In this document: one piece after another, positions 33,912 to 43,026 of the stretch
Position numbering within the stretch: the stretch's first letter is position 1
How the letters are laid out: each line of letters begins with the position of its first letter
Assembly: GCA_021786265.1 (NCBI GenBank)
Contig: JAJYNP010000103.1
Location: 1 to 64,000, forward strand
Reading direction: 5' to 3'
DNA: 64,000 nt
From: Chloroflexota bacterium
GTDB taxonomy: Bacteria; Chloroflexota; Limnocylindria; Limnocylindrales; CSP1-4
The notes under the pieces: generated by a model
Database searches by the model: none
What the model was told of the DNA's origin: nothing
Seen by the model: only the letters and a program-made list of their open reading frames with translations
Program-made: the position numbers and the translations under genes

Positions 33912-34316
33912 ATGCGCAGGACTGTCACATCGCTGGCCCTGGCCGCGATCGCCGTGCTGGTCGTGACCGCAAGCGTGGCAGCAGCCGATCCTTTCGGCTG
34001 GGGACGCAACGCGACATCGAGCAATCGGTCGATCGCGGGCCAGGCGTGGGGCTCGACTGGCTGGTCGCAGGCCGGTGCCGTGACGTCCCAGGGCACAGCG
34101 GTGAACCCGCTTGGGGCGACACGACCGGTGGCGACCGCTCGGCCGGCTGTGGCTCCGGTCAATGTCCAGACCCATCAAGCGGCAACCGTCAGGGCCTCCC
34201 GCTCATCGACGACCACCCATCACGCGACCGGCACGTGGCAGTACGACCAGGGGAATACGCGCGGCTGTGGCTGCTGCGGCGGCTCCGACGACCACGGCAG
34301 CTCCTGGGGACACTGA
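33912..34316 (+). CDS. Small exported Cys/His-rich protein
   Basis: 134 aa from ATG 33912 (GGAGG 7 nt upstream). A clear signal peptide (SLALAAIAVLVVTASVAAA) precedes a Ser/Thr/Gly-rich, Trp-containing mature part, and the C-terminus holds GCGCCGGSDDHGSSWGH, a probable metal-binding cluster. No known family. It lies just before a two-component system, so it may be a periplasmic metal-binding or sensing accessory. Confidence 0.6.
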   Translation: MRRTVTSLALAAIAVLVVTASVAAADPFGWGRNATSSNRSIAGQAWGSTGWSQAGAVTSQGTAVNPLGATRPVATARPAVAPVNVQTHQAATVRASRSSTTTHHATGTWQYDQGNTRGCGCCGGSDDHGSSWGH

Positions 34317-34427
34317 GCCTGGCCGGGGGCTGCCGCGGACGGTGACATGTTCGGGTCCAGTGGCCCGTCCCAGCGGGTCGGCTGGCCGTCCTTCGACGGC
34401 CGGCCTACCCCTACGGTGGGCTCGATC

Positions 34428-35138
34428 ATGGAAGCCTGCGTCCTCGTCGCTGACGACGAAGAGCACATCGTCGAGGTCGTCCGAGCGTATCTGGAGCGCG
34501 ACGGCTACCGCGTCGTGACCGCAGCCGATGGGGCGGCGGCGCTCGAGCTCGCCCGCCAGGCGCGTCCAGACCTGCTCGTCCTCGACGTGATGATGCCCCG
34601 CGCGTCGGGCTTCGACGTGCTCCGGACCCTCCGGGCCGAGGGCTCCCGTGCCGCCGTCATCATGCTGACGGCCCGCGACCATGTGATCGACCGCGTCGCC
34701 GGCCTCGAACTCGGTGCCGACGACTATGTGACCAAGCCGTTCGAGCCGCGCGAGCTCGTGGCGCGCGTGGGGGCCGTGCTCCGCCGGCTGTCCACGAAGG
34801 CGGACGACGAGGCGACCGAGTCGTCTCCGGTGCGCCTCGGCGACCTCGCCATCGACCGGGCCGCCCGCGAGGTGCGCCGAGGCGACGCGCACATCGAGCT
34901 GACGCGGACCGAGTTCGACCTCCTCGTCGCGCTGGCGGATCGGCCCCAGCAGGTCTGGACCCGCGAGCAGCTCGGCGAGGCCGTCTTCGGCCAAGCCTTC
35001 GACGCCTACGACCGGACGATCGACAGCCACGTGAAGAACCTCCGCCGCAAGCTCGATCCCGCCCCCGGCGGGCAGAGCTACATCGAGACCCTGCGCGGCA
35101 TCGGCTATCGGGCCGGCCGTGAGGTTGGCGCGTCGTGA
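34428..35138 (+). CDS. OmpR/PhoB-family response regulator
   Basis: 236 aa from ATG 34428. The receiver domain has the acidic pair ADDEEH, phospho-Asp in LLVLDVMMPRASG, Thr in IMLTARD and Lys in DDYVTKPF. The C-terminal winged helix (LTRTEFDLLVALADRPQQVW; TIDSHVKNLRRKLDP) is of OmpR type. Overlaps the kinase start by 4 nt. Confidence 0.95.
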   Translation: MEACVLVADDEEHIVEVVRAYLERDGYRVVTAADGAAALELARQARPDLLVLDVMMPRASGFDVLRTLRAEGSRAAVIMLTARDHVIDRVAGLELGADDYVTKPFEPRELVARVGAVLRRLSTKADDEATESSPVRLGDLAIDRAAREVRRGDAHIELTRTEFDLLVALADRPQQVWTREQLGEAVFGQAFDAYDRTIDSHVKNLRRKLDPAPGGQSYIETLRGIGYRAGREVGAS

Positions 35139-36589
35139 ACCTGCGCACGCGGCTCGCGCTGTCGTTCGCGCTCATCGCCCTCGGGACCGGGGGCGCGGTT
35201 GCGCTCGCCGCGCCGATCGTCGTCCAGCAGGGCTTCGAGCAGGTCGGGGCCGGGTCCGGTGCCAGCCCCAGCCCCGGACCGACTGCCGCTCCGGTCGCAA
35301 GCCCGCCGCCGGCGAGCCCGGCCGCGCCGACCCAGGAGGCAACCCCGAGCCCAAGGCCAACTCCGACACCGCGGCCGTCGAGGACGAGCGCGCCGCGCCC
35401 CACGCCGGCTCCCACCCACCACGACTGGTGGAACGGTCCCGGCCAGACCATGTGGCCGGATTGGCAGGGGTCGACGGTGGACGGAAAGACGGTCCTCGCG
35501 ACGATCTCCACCTCGACTTGGGCTCGCTCAGACGTGGTGCTCGCGATGGCTCGCCTTCCGGCTCCGGACGGCCGAGCCGTCGCCGCGGCGGCCAGCCCGT
35601 CCACGCCGCCGAGCGCCTCACCCAGTCCGGTGGTCGCCACGGCCATCACGACCGCGGCGCCGGCCGACACCGCCGAGGTGGTGCGGACCACGACGCTCCG
35701 GATCGTGGTCATCGCTCTGCTCGCCGCCCTGGTCGCCTCGGGGCTCGGGTTCCTCGTTGCCGACCGGATCGTCCGTCCCATCCGCCGGCTCCAGGCCGCG
35801 GCGGGCGCGATGGCGGCGGGCGACCTCAGCCAGCGCTCGGGGATCGCGGAGCGCACTGACGAGATCGGTGCGCTCGGTCGGTCGTTCGACGTCCTGGCCG
35901 AGACCCTCGAGGTCTCGGAGACGACGCGGAAGCGGTTCCTTCAGGACGCGGTCCACGAGCTCCGGACCCCGATCACGGTCATCGAGGCGACGACCTCGGC
36001 CATCATCGATGGCGTCTACACCCCCGAGCCGCGGCACATCGAGACGATCCGCAGCCAGGCGCGCCTCCTGTCGCGGATCGTCGATGACCTGCGGACGATC
36101 AGCCTGGCCGAGGCGGGCGTGCTGGAGCTGCGGCGCGAGCCGACCGAGGTCGCCAGCACGCTGCGTCGCGTCGCCGAGGGGTTCCGTGCGCGAGCCGAGA
36201 CGAGCGGGGTGGAGATCGAGGTGGAGGCGCCGGAAGCGGTCGTGGTCGACGCCGATCCGGAGAAGCTGCGCCAGGTCCTCGGCTCGCTCGTCGACAACGC
36301 CCTGCGCTACACACCCGCAGGTGGCCAAATCGTGCTGGCCGCCTCGGTGGAGGCGATTGGCGTCCGGTTCGATGTTCGCGACAGCGGGCCCGGCGTCGCT
36401 ATCGAGGACCTGCCCCACGTCTTCGAGCGCTTCTACCAGGCCGACCCGTCACGCGACCGGGCCCGCGGATCGAGCGGCCTCGGTCTCGCGATCGTCAAGG
36501 CGCTCGCCGAGGCGCACGGCGGCGTCGTCGGGGTAGAGAACGCCGTCCCCTGCGGCGCGGACTTCTGGATCAAGCTGCCGGCCGCCTGA
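35135..36589 (+). CDS. Sensor histidine kinase
   Basis: 484 aa from GTG 35135 (GTGA overlap). TM1 near residues 5-28, a long Pro/Ser/Thr-rich extracytoplasmic region to about 175 with HHDWWNGPG, TM2 (IVVIALLAALVASGLGFLVA), HAMP, HisKA with VHELRTPITV (about 275) and HATPase_c with VDNALRYTP, DSGPGVAIEDLP and GSSGLGLAI. Signals to the preceding regulator. The stimulus may be a metal or envelope stress given the neighbourhood. Confidence 0.94.
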   Translation: MNLRTRLALSFALIALGTGGAVALAAPIVVQQGFEQVGAGSGASPSPGPTAAPVASPPPASPAAPTQEATPSPRPTPTPRPSRTSAPRPTPAPTHHDWWNGPGQTMWPDWQGSTVDGKTVLATISTSTWARSDVVLAMARLPAPDGRAVAAAASPSTPPSASPSPVVATAITTAAPADTAEVVRTTTLRIVVIALLAALVASGLGFLVADRIVRPIRRLQAAAGAMAAGDLSQRSGIAERTDEIGALGRSFDVLAETLEVSETTRKRFLQDAVHELRTPITVIEATTSAIIDGVYTPEPRHIETIRSQARLLSRIVDDLRTISLAEAGVLELRREPTEVASTLRRVAEGFRARAETSGVEIEVEAPEAVVVDADPEKLRQVLGSLVDNALRYTPAGGQIVLAASVEAIGVRFDVRDSGPGVAIEDLPHVFERFYQADPSRDRARGSSGLGLAIVKALAEAHGGVVGVENAVPCGADFWIKLPAA

Positions 36590-36754
36590 GCGGCTGTTCC
36601 GCCCCCGCCAATCGGGACTATGCGCGAGAACGGGCCTGGCGAGCAGTGCAAAGAGGCCGTGACTCCGGTCACGTTCCTGGCCCGGCTATCGGGCGACCGG
36701 ACACGGCCGGACTGGGCCGCGTGATCGGCCAGACCGAGACAGGGCGGGCGGGAG

Positions 36755-37162
36755 TCATCGGCCCGCCACGAGACTCGTGATCGCCCCCTCGAGTCGCGCC
36801 TTCGCCTCCTCGGCGATCGACCGGATCGCGGGTTCCTGGACGATGCCGAGGACGGCAAGTGGGTCCATCGCCTCGACAACAGTCTCCGACCCGTCCTCGC
36901 GCAGGACGACATTGCAGGGCAGGAGCGCGCCCACGGACGGGTCGGCCTCCAGAGCCCGATGGGCGAGCGGCGGGTTGCATGCGCCCAGGATCACGTACGG
37001 TGGCTGATCGATTCCGAGCCTCGCCTTCATCGTTGCCTGGACGTCGATCACGGTGAGGACGCCGAAACCCTCGGCCTTGAGGGCGGCCTCAACGCGCGGA
37101 CGGACGTCCTCGAGCGACCCGATCACTCGGGTCCCGAAGGTATAGCCGGTGAAGGCGGACAT
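36755..37162 (-). CDS. DUF302-family protein
   Basis: 135 aa from ATG 37162. DUF302 hallmarks: EDVRPRVEAALKAEGFGVLT, VIDVQATMKARLG, ILGACNPPLAHRAL, GALLPCNVVLRED. The family is found with metal and sulfur/redox genes; its biochemical role is unclear. Lies 33 nt after the ferredoxin gene on the same strand. Confidence 0.9.
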   Translation of the reverse strand: MSAFTGYTFGTRVIGSLEDVRPRVEAALKAEGFGVLTVIDVQATMKARLGIDQPPYVILGACNPPLAHRALEADPSVGALLPCNVVLREDGSETVVEAMDPLAVLGIVQEPAIRSIAEEAKARLEGAITSLVAGR

Positions 37163-37195
37163 GGGTTACAGTACCTCACTTCAGTGTCAGGGGGA

Positions 37196-37549
37196 TCAGA
37201 CTGGGCCGGTTCGACTATGCCTGCTCCGGCGAATGCTGCGCGATCGACGCTTCGCTCGACCAGCCTCGGGACGGAGCTCGTCGACGAGCCGCCTCGCCGA
37301 CTCGCGGTCGCTGTACCAGAGCGCGTTCACCTCGGTGTAGCGGGTCCAGGCGGGCGGTAGCGACTCCTCAGGGAAGATCGCGCTGACCGGACACTCGGGC
37401 TCGCATGCCCCGCAGTCGATGCACTCGTCGGGGTCGATGTAGAGCATCCGATCGACTCCCTCCTCGAAGTGGATGCAGTCTACCGGACAGACCGCGACGC
37501 ACGCTTGGTCGAGGACGTTGACGCGAGGCTCAGCGATCACGTAGGTCAT
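37196..37549 (-). CDS. Ferredoxin, 7Fe/8Fe type with two clusters
   Basis: 117 aa. Cluster ligands lie in [13 protein letters not shown] and [17 protein letters not shown], the pattern of seven-iron Fd proteins of Actinobacteria and Chloroflexota (first motif C-x3-C-x3-C). The C-terminal 30 residues are Arg/Ser-rich and unusual, possibly a changed tail. Follows the P-type ATPase gene by 12 nt. Confidence 0.9.
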   Translation of the reverse strand: MTYVIAEPRVNVLDQACVAVCPVDCIHFEEGVDRMLYIDPDECIDCGACEPECPVSAIFPEESLPPAWTRYTEVNALWYSDRESARRLVDELRPEAGRAKRRSRSIRRSRHSRTGPV

Positions 37550-37561
37550 GGTTCCCCTCCC

Positions 37562-39565
37562 TTACGCCCGGGCGGCCCGCAGGCCGTTGGCGACCGCAAG
37601 CAGCTCGGCCGCCTCGTGGACGGTGACGACGAGGACGATCGTGAACAGGCCGCCCGCGGCGCCCAGGATGAGGACGGGCAGGATGACCAGCGAGAACGCC
37701 AGGTTCTGGCGTGACACGAGGCGCGCCTTCCGTCCGATCCGGAGGGCATAGCCGGCCTTCTCGAGGTCGTCGGCCATGAGGGCGACGTCGGCGGCCTCGA
37801 TCGCGGCATCGGAGCCGGCGGTCCCCATCGCCATCCCGACCGTCGCTGCGGCGAGGGCCGGTGCGTCGTTGACGCCATCACCGATCATCGCCACCGCCCC
37901 GTACTCGCGCTCGAGCTCGCGGATGGCGGCCACCTTGTCCTCGGGCCTGAGGCCGGCCCGGACGTCGTCGATCCCGAGCTCCCGGGCGATCGCCCGGGCT
38001 GTCCGCGGGTGGTCGCCGCTGAGCATCGCGACCCGCTGGACCCCGAGGCGGTGGAGCTCGCGGACCGCCGCTGCGGCGTTGGGCCGGACCTGGTCGCGAA
38101 TCGCTAGCAAGCCGAGGATGCGGACTCCGGCGGTCGCGTCGACGGGATGCTCGCCGACGAGGACGACCGTCTTGCCCTCCTCGCGCATCTCTTCGAGGAG
38201 GGCCGCGCTCGCGGCCGATGGTGCGGCACCGAGCCCGCGGAACAAGTCTGCGCTGCCGACGTGGACCAGGCGTCCGTCGAGGCGTGCCGCGGCGCCGGCT
38301 CCGGTGAGTGCCGCAAAGTCGGTGGCCTCGGATGGGAGGACGCCGTGCTCGCTCGCGGCGGCCACGATCGCCCGCGCGAGCGGGTGCTCCGACAGCCGCT
38401 CCACGCCGGCGGCGGTGGCCAGCAGGCCAGCCTCGTCGGTGCCGTCGAGCGGGACGATGTCGGTCACGACCGGCCGGCCGTGGGTGAGCGTGCCGGTCTT
38501 GTCGAGCGCGACGACTCCGACGGAGCCCAGGTCCTCGAGGTGGATGCCGCCCTTGATGAGGACGCCGTGCCGCCCCGCCGAGCCGATGCCCGCGGCCATC
38601 GCGACCGGCGTCGACATGACCAGGGCGCACGGTGCCCCGGCGACGACGACCGTGATCGCTCGGGTGATGGAGTCGGTCGGGTCGTCACCGAGGGCGATGA
38701 GGACGATCGCCAGGAGCGCCGCGCCGACGAGCACGAGCGGGCTGTAGATGCGGCTGAAGCGGTCGATGAAGCGCTGGGCGCGGCCTTTCTGGCCCTGCGC
38801 CTCCTCGACGAGATGGATGATCGCCGAGAGGGTGTTGTCGGCGAACGCCTTCGTCGCCTCGATCGTGAGCGCGCCCTGGCGGTTGATCGTGCCCGCGAAG
38901 ACCGGGTCGCCCGGGCCCTTGTCGACCGGCACGCTCTCGCCCGTCACCGGCGACTCGTCGAGGCTCGACACGCCCGCGCGGATGACGCCGTCGGTCGCGA
39001 GGCTCTCGCCCGGGCGGACGAGGAAGACGTCGCCGGGCTCGAGCTCGGTGGCCGGGATCGTCAGCTCGGCGCCGTCGCGCAGGACGTGCGCCTCTTTGGG
39101 CGCGAGGTCGAGCAGCGCGCGGATGGCGGAGCGGGTCCGGGCGAACGTGAGCGACTCGACGGCCTCGGCCGAGCCGTAGAGGAAGACGAGGAACGCGGCC
39201 TCCTCCCAGAAGCCGAGCGCGGCCGCCCCGATGGTGGCGACCGCCATCAGGACCTCGATGCCGACCTCGCGCTCCGAGATCAGCTCTTCGAGGCCCTCGC
39301 GGGCCCACCAGTAGCCGCCGAACGGGATCGACACGAGGTAGAAGGCGATCGGCACCGGATCGGGCAGGACGCCGGTGTTCGATCCGAGCCAGCCGGCCGC
39401 CAGCAGGAGACCCGAGACGATCGCGCCGAGGATCGGCGGATAGGTCCACCAGGGACCGGCGTGAGCCCCCTCCTGCTCCTCGTGCTCGTCGCGGTCCTCG
39501 GGATCGTCGTCGCGCGCGTCGTCGATGGGCATCAGTCGCTCAAGTTCTGGAGGTTGGTATTTCAT
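37562..39565 (-). CDS. Heavy-metal P1B-type ATPase (Zn/Cd/Pb-like)
   Basis: About 667 aa from ATG 39565; ATG 39532 is an alternative. The acidic His-containing N-terminus replaces an HMA domain. Core motifs: TGES (SPVTGESVPVD), metal-site motif with APC in VVAGAPCALVMSTPVAMA instead of the usual CPC, DKTGTLTHGRP, the HP locus in LSEHPLARAI, and GDGVNDAPALA. Exports a divalent or soft metal. Divergent from a CmtR-like repressor, which likely controls it. The APC variant leaves the metal specificity open. Confidence 0.92.
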   Translation of the reverse strand: MKYQPPELERLMPIDDARDDDPEDRDEHEEQEGAHAGPWWTYPPILGAIVSGLLLAAGWLGSNTGVLPDPVPIAFYLVSIPFGGYWWAREGLEELISEREVGIEVLMAVATIGAAALGFWEEAAFLVFLYGSAEAVESLTFARTRSAIRALLDLAPKEAHVLRDGAELTIPATELEPGDVFLVRPGESLATDGVIRAGVSSLDESPVTGESVPVDKGPGDPVFAGTINRQGALTIEATKAFADNTLSAIIHLVEEAQGQKGRAQRFIDRFSRIYSPLVLVGAALLAIVLIALGDDPTDSITRAITVVVAGAPCALVMSTPVAMAAGIGSAGRHGVLIKGGIHLEDLGSVGVVALDKTGTLTHGRPVVTDIVPLDGTDEAGLLATAAGVERLSEHPLARAIVAAASEHGVLPSEATDFAALTGAGAAARLDGRLVHVGSADLFRGLGAAPSAASAALLEEMREEGKTVVLVGEHPVDATAGVRILGLLAIRDQVRPNAAAAVRELHRLGVQRVAMLSGDHPRTARAIARELGIDDVRAGLRPEDKVAAIRELEREYGAVAMIGDGVNDAPALAAATVGMAMGTAGSDAAIEAADVALMADDLEKAGYALRIGRKARLVSRQNLAFSLVILPVLILGAAGGLFTIVLVVTVHEAAELLAVANGLRAARA

Positions 39566-39676
39566 GCATCGCTGAAACGATACTATCGTGATCGGACGCA
39601 CGGGACAGGCCAACTGGACCCTGGTTGTGGATCAACACGCCTGTTGGAGAAGCAGGACGCGGACTACTATTCACTC

Positions 39677-40087
39677 ATGCCTGAATCGATGACGTTGGCT
39701 GGGCGCTCCTCACTCGAGGTCGAGACGAAGCTCCACCGCGGTCTCGCCGATCCCTCCCGGCTGGCCATCCTGCGGGAGCTGCGCCGGGGACCGCTGACGG
39801 CCGGCCAGCTGGCCAGTCTCGCCGGCCTGACCCCGCAACGGGCGTCGAACCACCTGCGCTGCCTGCTCGAGTGTGGGCTCGTCGCGCTCGAGCCACGGGG
39901 GCGCTACAACGTCTACCGGCTGGCCACGCCGGCCGTCGGTCGGCTGCTTGACGCGTCGGCGCGTGTCCTAGCCGAGGTGGCCCCGCTGATTGAGGCATGC
40001 CTCAACTACGGGCCGCCGTCTCGGCGCTCGTTGCGTACGCCTGCAGGCGCGCCCCTGGCCCTTGAACCGAGTGAGGGTCCGGCCTGA
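39677..40087 (+). CDS. ArsR-family regulator, CmtR-like
   Basis: 136 aa from ATG 39677. Winged helix with LADPSRLAILRELRRGPLTA and recognition helix TPQRASNHLRCLLECGLVAL. The C-x3-C in the recognition helix matches the Cd/Pb-binding pair of CmtR; a further Cys in IEACLNYG could complete the site. Divergent from the P-type ATPase across about 110 nt, the usual arrangement for a metal-responsive repressor and its exporter. Confidence 0.87.
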   Translation: MPESMTLAGRSSLEVETKLHRGLADPSRLAILRELRRGPLTAGQLASLAGLTPQRASNHLRCLLECGLVALEPRGRYNVYRLATPAVGRLLDASARVLAEVAPLIEACLNYGPPSRRSLRTPAGAPLALEPSEGPA

Positions 40088-40151
40088 CCGTCAGCGCGCA
40101 TGGACGCTGGGCTCGGGCGGCTCGGAGGGTCCGCGATCAGCCGTGAGCGAG

Positions 40152-41045
40152 TCACGCGTGGCTCCGCTCCTCAAGGCGCCGGCGGTCCGCCGTCTCGAGC
40201 TGGAAGGTCGAGTGCGCGATGTCGAAGTCGTCGGACAGGCACTCGCACAGCGCGTCGAGGGTCACGGCCGGATCGGCGCCGTCGGCCACGATGACGTGGG
40301 CCGAGACGACGTTCATGCCCGACGTGATCGTCCAGGCGTGGAGGTCGTGGCAGTCGACGACCCCGGGCGCGTCGAGGATGTGCTGGCGGACGTGGTCCAT
40401 GTCGACGCCCTTCGGCGTCGCCTCGAGGAGGACGTCGGTGGCGTCCCGGAGGAGGGCGAACGTGCGCGGCAGGATCAGGAGCGCGATGACGACCGAGGCG
40501 ACGGCGTCCGCCTGCGCCCACCCGGTGGCGGCGATGACGAGCGCGGCCACGATGACGGCGGCCGAGCCCGCGAAGTCGCCCATCACCTCGAGGTAGGCGC
40601 CGCGCATGTTGAGGCTCTCGCGCTGGGCCTGGCGCAGGAGGTAGAGCGACACGCCGTTGGCCGCGAGGCCCACGAGCGCGACCGCGAGCATCAACCCGGA
40701 CGCCACCTCGGGCGGCGCGGAGAGCCGACGCCAGGCCTCGAAGAGGATGAGCGCGGCGACCCCGAACAGCAGGAACGCGTTGGTCACCGCGGCGATGATC
40801 TCGACCCGCAGGTAGCCGAAGGTGCGGCCGTTCGTGGGCGCCCGGCCGGCGAACCAGATCGCGAGCAGCGCCAGGCCGATGCCCGACGCGTCGGTGAGCA
40901 TGTGCGCGGCGTCCGCGAGCAGGGCGAGGCTGTTGGAGGCGAGCGCGCCCGCCGCCTCGACGACGAGGATGACGAGGCTGAGGCCGAGCACCGCGACTAG
41001 GCGGTCGCGGCTGGCCGCGGCGGCCGACTCGTGCGCGTGCGCCAT
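40152..41045 (-). CDS. Cation diffusion facilitator (CzcD-type) exporter
   Basis: 297 aa from ATG 41045. Six TM helices with the zinc-site pairs in SLALLADAAHMLTDASG (TM2) and MRGAYLEVMGDFAGSAAVIV (TM5), and the C-terminal regulatory domain with VVDCHDLHAWTITSG. Exports Zn/Cd/Co by proton antiport. One-base overlap with the CadC-like regulator gene upstream. Confidence 0.93.
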   Translation of the reverse strand: MAHAHESAAAASRDRLVAVLGLSLVILVVEAAGALASNSLALLADAAHMLTDASGIGLALLAIWFAGRAPTNGRTFGYLRVEIIAAVTNAFLLFGVAALILFEAWRRLSAPPEVASGLMLAVALVGLAANGVSLYLLRQAQRESLNMRGAYLEVMGDFAGSAAVIVAALVIAATGWAQADAVASVVIALLILPRTFALLRDATDVLLEATPKGVDMDHVRQHILDAPGVVDCHDLHAWTITSGMNVVSAHVIVADGADPAVTLDALCECLSDDFDIAHSTFQLETADRRRLEERSHA

Positions 41046-41431
41046 CAGGCGCCCTCGGCGACGTGGCTCGCGGCGCCGGTGACGAGGTCGCGGAGGTGGT
41101 CGTCGACGAGGCTGTAGTAGGCCATCCGGCCGACCTTGCGCCGCTCGACCGCGCCCCGCTCCCGCAGGAACCGCAGCTGGTGCGACAGGGCCGACACGCT
41201 CATCCCCAGGACCAGCGCGATGTCGCACACGCAGAGGTCCTGCTCGGTGATCGCGAGCAGGTGGACGATCCGGGCCCGCGAGGGGTCGGCGAGGGTCGCG
41301 AACAGGTCGCCCACGGCTCGCGCCCCCTGGGAGCCCAGCGACCGACCCAGGAGCGGCGCGATCGCCTCGGGGTGGAGGCACTCGACCGAGCAGGCGTCGG
41401 CGTCGATCTCGGAGGCGAACACTTGAGGCAT
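41045..41431 (-). CDS. ArsR-family regulator, CadC/SmtB-like
   Basis: 128 aa from ATG 41431. The alpha-3 metal motif DLCVCDIALVLGMSVSALSH is that of CadC/SmtB sensors, and the N-terminal region has DACSVECLH, extra Cys ligands as in CadC. Represses the overlapping CDF gene in the absence of metal. The start codon lies inside the palindrome 41421-41440, which fits autorepression. Confidence 0.92.
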   Translation of the reverse strand: MPQVFASEIDADACSVECLHPEAIAPLLGRSLGSQGARAVGDLFATLADPSRARIVHLLAITEQDLCVCDIALVLGMSVSALSHQLRFLRERGAVERRKVGRMAYYSLVDDHLRDLVTGAASHVAEGA

Positions 41432-41440
41432 GGCTCAAGT
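41421..41440. promoter_or_regulatory. Palindrome over the CadC-like start codon
   Basis: ACTTGAG and CTCAAGT are perfect 7-bp arms around 6 nt (GCATGG), covering the ATG (complement) of the regulator. Adjacent AGTATACT adds further symmetry. A plausible operator for the encoded ArsR-family repressor. Confidence 0.55.
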
Positions 41441-41506
41441 ATACTCACGCCGGCGGACAGCGGGCCGCTCGTCGAAGGCGACAGGCCCGAGCTGGGAGAC
41501 GAACCG

Positions 41507-41749
41507 ATGATGGGCTATGGCTGGGCAGGCTGGGGCGGCGGCATCTGGATGCTCGGCGGTCTCCTGATGATGATCGGTGTCATCGTCGTCGTCTGGGCGG
41601 TCATAGCCGTCTCCCGGGGCGGACGGACGCCGACGGGCGATCCGTCGCGGCCGACGCCGAACGAGATCCTCCGCGAACGCGTCGCTCGCGGCGAGATCAG
41701 CGAGCAGGAGTTCGAGCAGGCCAAGAAGGTCCTCGGCCCCGACCGATGA
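41507..41749 (+). CDS. Small membrane protein with SHOCT domain
   Basis: 80 aa from ATG 41507 or 41510. An N-terminal Gly/Trp/Met-rich TM (MMGYGWAGWGGGIWMLGGLL and following) and a C-terminal SHOCT motif (ILRERVARGEISEQEFEQAK). Such proteins often accompany copper/metal genes. Overlaps the cupredoxin start by 4 nt. Confidence 0.85.
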   Translation: MMGYGWAGWGGGIWMLGGLLMMIGVIVVVWAVIAVSRGGRTPTGDPSRPTPNEILRERVARGEISEQEFEQAKKVLGPDR

Positions 41750-42276
41750 GCCGACGTGCACCGCTGTGGCTCGGTCTCGGCCTCATCTCGGCCGGGCTCG
41801 TCGCGCTCGTGATCGCAGCAGTGATTAGTCCCGCACGACCGGGTTCCCCTGTGGCTCGCGCCCCGTTCGGGCTCGGACAGATGATGGGGGGCGGATTAGC
41901 TGTCGCGCCGCCGGATCCCGGTTCGCCCGGCTTCGTCCCCGGTACGGCCGCGTCGCCGCGAGCGATCAGCATCGTCGCTACGCCGCAGCTGCGGTTCGTA
42001 CCCGCCGCCCTGACCGTGATGCAAGGGGAGACGGTCACCTTCGTGGTGACCACGATGGGGCCGATCGTCCACGAGTTCATGGTCGGACCCGCGGCGGATG
42101 TCGCCGCCGACAAGCCTGGCACCCCGGAGATCGCCGACATCGGGATGATGCAGACCCGCACGCTCACCTACACGTTCGACGGCCCGGGTCCGTACGCCTT
42201 CGCCTGCCACGCGCCCGGTCACTACGAGGCGGGCATGGCCGGAACGATCGCGATCGTCCCTGAGGGGCGTCCCTGA
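41746..42276 (+). CDS. Exported cupredoxin-like protein
   Basis: 176 aa, ATG 41746 (ATGA overlap). N-terminal TM/signal (LWLGLGLISAGLVALVIAAV), then a cupredoxin domain with VTTMGPIVHEFMVGPAAD and FACHAPGHYEAGM supplying His, Cys, His and Met copper ligands. Periplasmic or membrane-anchored copper protein. A decayed paralogue lies at 43023-43412, on the other side of the tRNA-Pro repeat. Confidence 0.9.
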   Translation: MSRRAPLWLGLGLISAGLVALVIAAVISPARPGSPVARAPFGLGQMMGGGLAVAPPDPGSPGFVPGTAASPRAISIVATPQLRFVPAALTVMQGETVTFVVTTMGPIVHEFMVGPAADVAADKPGTPEIADIGMMQTRTLTYTFDGPGPYAFACHAPGHYEAGMAGTIAIVPEGRP

Positions 42277-42711
42277 CTTTCGAACTCAGATCGGGTTCGC
42301 GGCGGCTCTGTGACACCTCGGGACGCCATCCTCATGCGGGACGCTGAGGTGGTGCGACATCGAGCCGCGGCACTCCGCGTGCCTGCATTCGTCCCGCGCA
42401 CTCGGTCATGACCTGGTCCACACCCGTTAGGCGCGGCCGATGGGAACGACCGCCCCACGAACTCGGGGGGCTGACGCGGCGCCTGACAGTCCTTATCGAG
42501 GCACTCCTGCTCCAAGAAGTCGGCCTCGAGGAGGATCGCGTGCGCGAGACGGTGCGGCGAGCGGGCCCTCCCTACCGGACCCTGAAGTTCCCCGACCTCA
42601 TAGGCGCCCTCGAGGATCATGCGATCGACCGCCGCGTCCACGGCTCGGCCTCAGTGAGCTCGATGATGAGCCCCAGGGCGGGGACATTCAGGTCCGTCGC
42701 GGTGGTTTGAC
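42277..42711. other. Stretch without a confident gene before the att-like repeat
   Basis: Overlapping frames exist on both strands. The plus-strand frame at 42408-42710 contains LTRRLTVLIEALLLQEVGLE and a helical follow-up, but neither it nor the minus-strand frame matches a family I know. Likely the end of the island, with degraded sequence. Confidence 0.4.
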
Positions 42712-42729
42712 TCCTCTCGCCCCGACCAT
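42712..42729 (+). other. Copy of the tRNA-Pro 3' end (putative att site)
   Basis: TCCTCTCGCCCCGACCAT is identical to 111-128, that is, the T-arm 3' strand, acceptor 3' strand, discriminator, CCA and one further base of the tRNA-Pro. The 11 bases upstream match at 7 positions. An exact 18-nt match is not expected by chance in 64 kb. It would be the distal attachment site of an island starting at the tRNA. Confidence 0.72.
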
Positions 42730-42749
42730 GTGTTCTATTTCGTGCTCAA

Positions 42750-43026
42750 AGACTGCCTCGCGGAACTCGAGCGTGTCGAGGCGGCGGGCGCCTTCCGCGT
42801 TGAGGCCGTGCGCGATCGCGACCGCGAGGACCTCGGAGCGGCGCCGGAACACCTCGGCCGTCGCGAGCACCAGCCCGTTCACGAACAGGAAGCCCGCGGC
42901 GGCGAGCGGGAGGGCGAACAGTGTCCGGAGAGGGTGCTCGAGGACGACTCCAACGATGCCTGCCGGGATCGTTGCCACGATCAGCAGCCAGCCGAGTCGC
43001 TGGATCCGGAACTCGCTCGGGCTCAT
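42750..43026 (-). pseudogene. Internal fragment of undecaprenyl-diphosphatase (uppP)
   Basis: A minus-strand frame from ATG 43026 reads LGWLLIVATIPAGIVGVVLE, RTLFALPLAAAGFLFVNGLV and RRLDTLEFREAVF, the middle of UppP/BacA. The N-terminal catalytic region and the C-terminal part with the SRSG motif are absent. Homology ends about 25 nt from the att-like repeat, so integration or excision next to it may have removed the rest. Confidence 0.68.
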
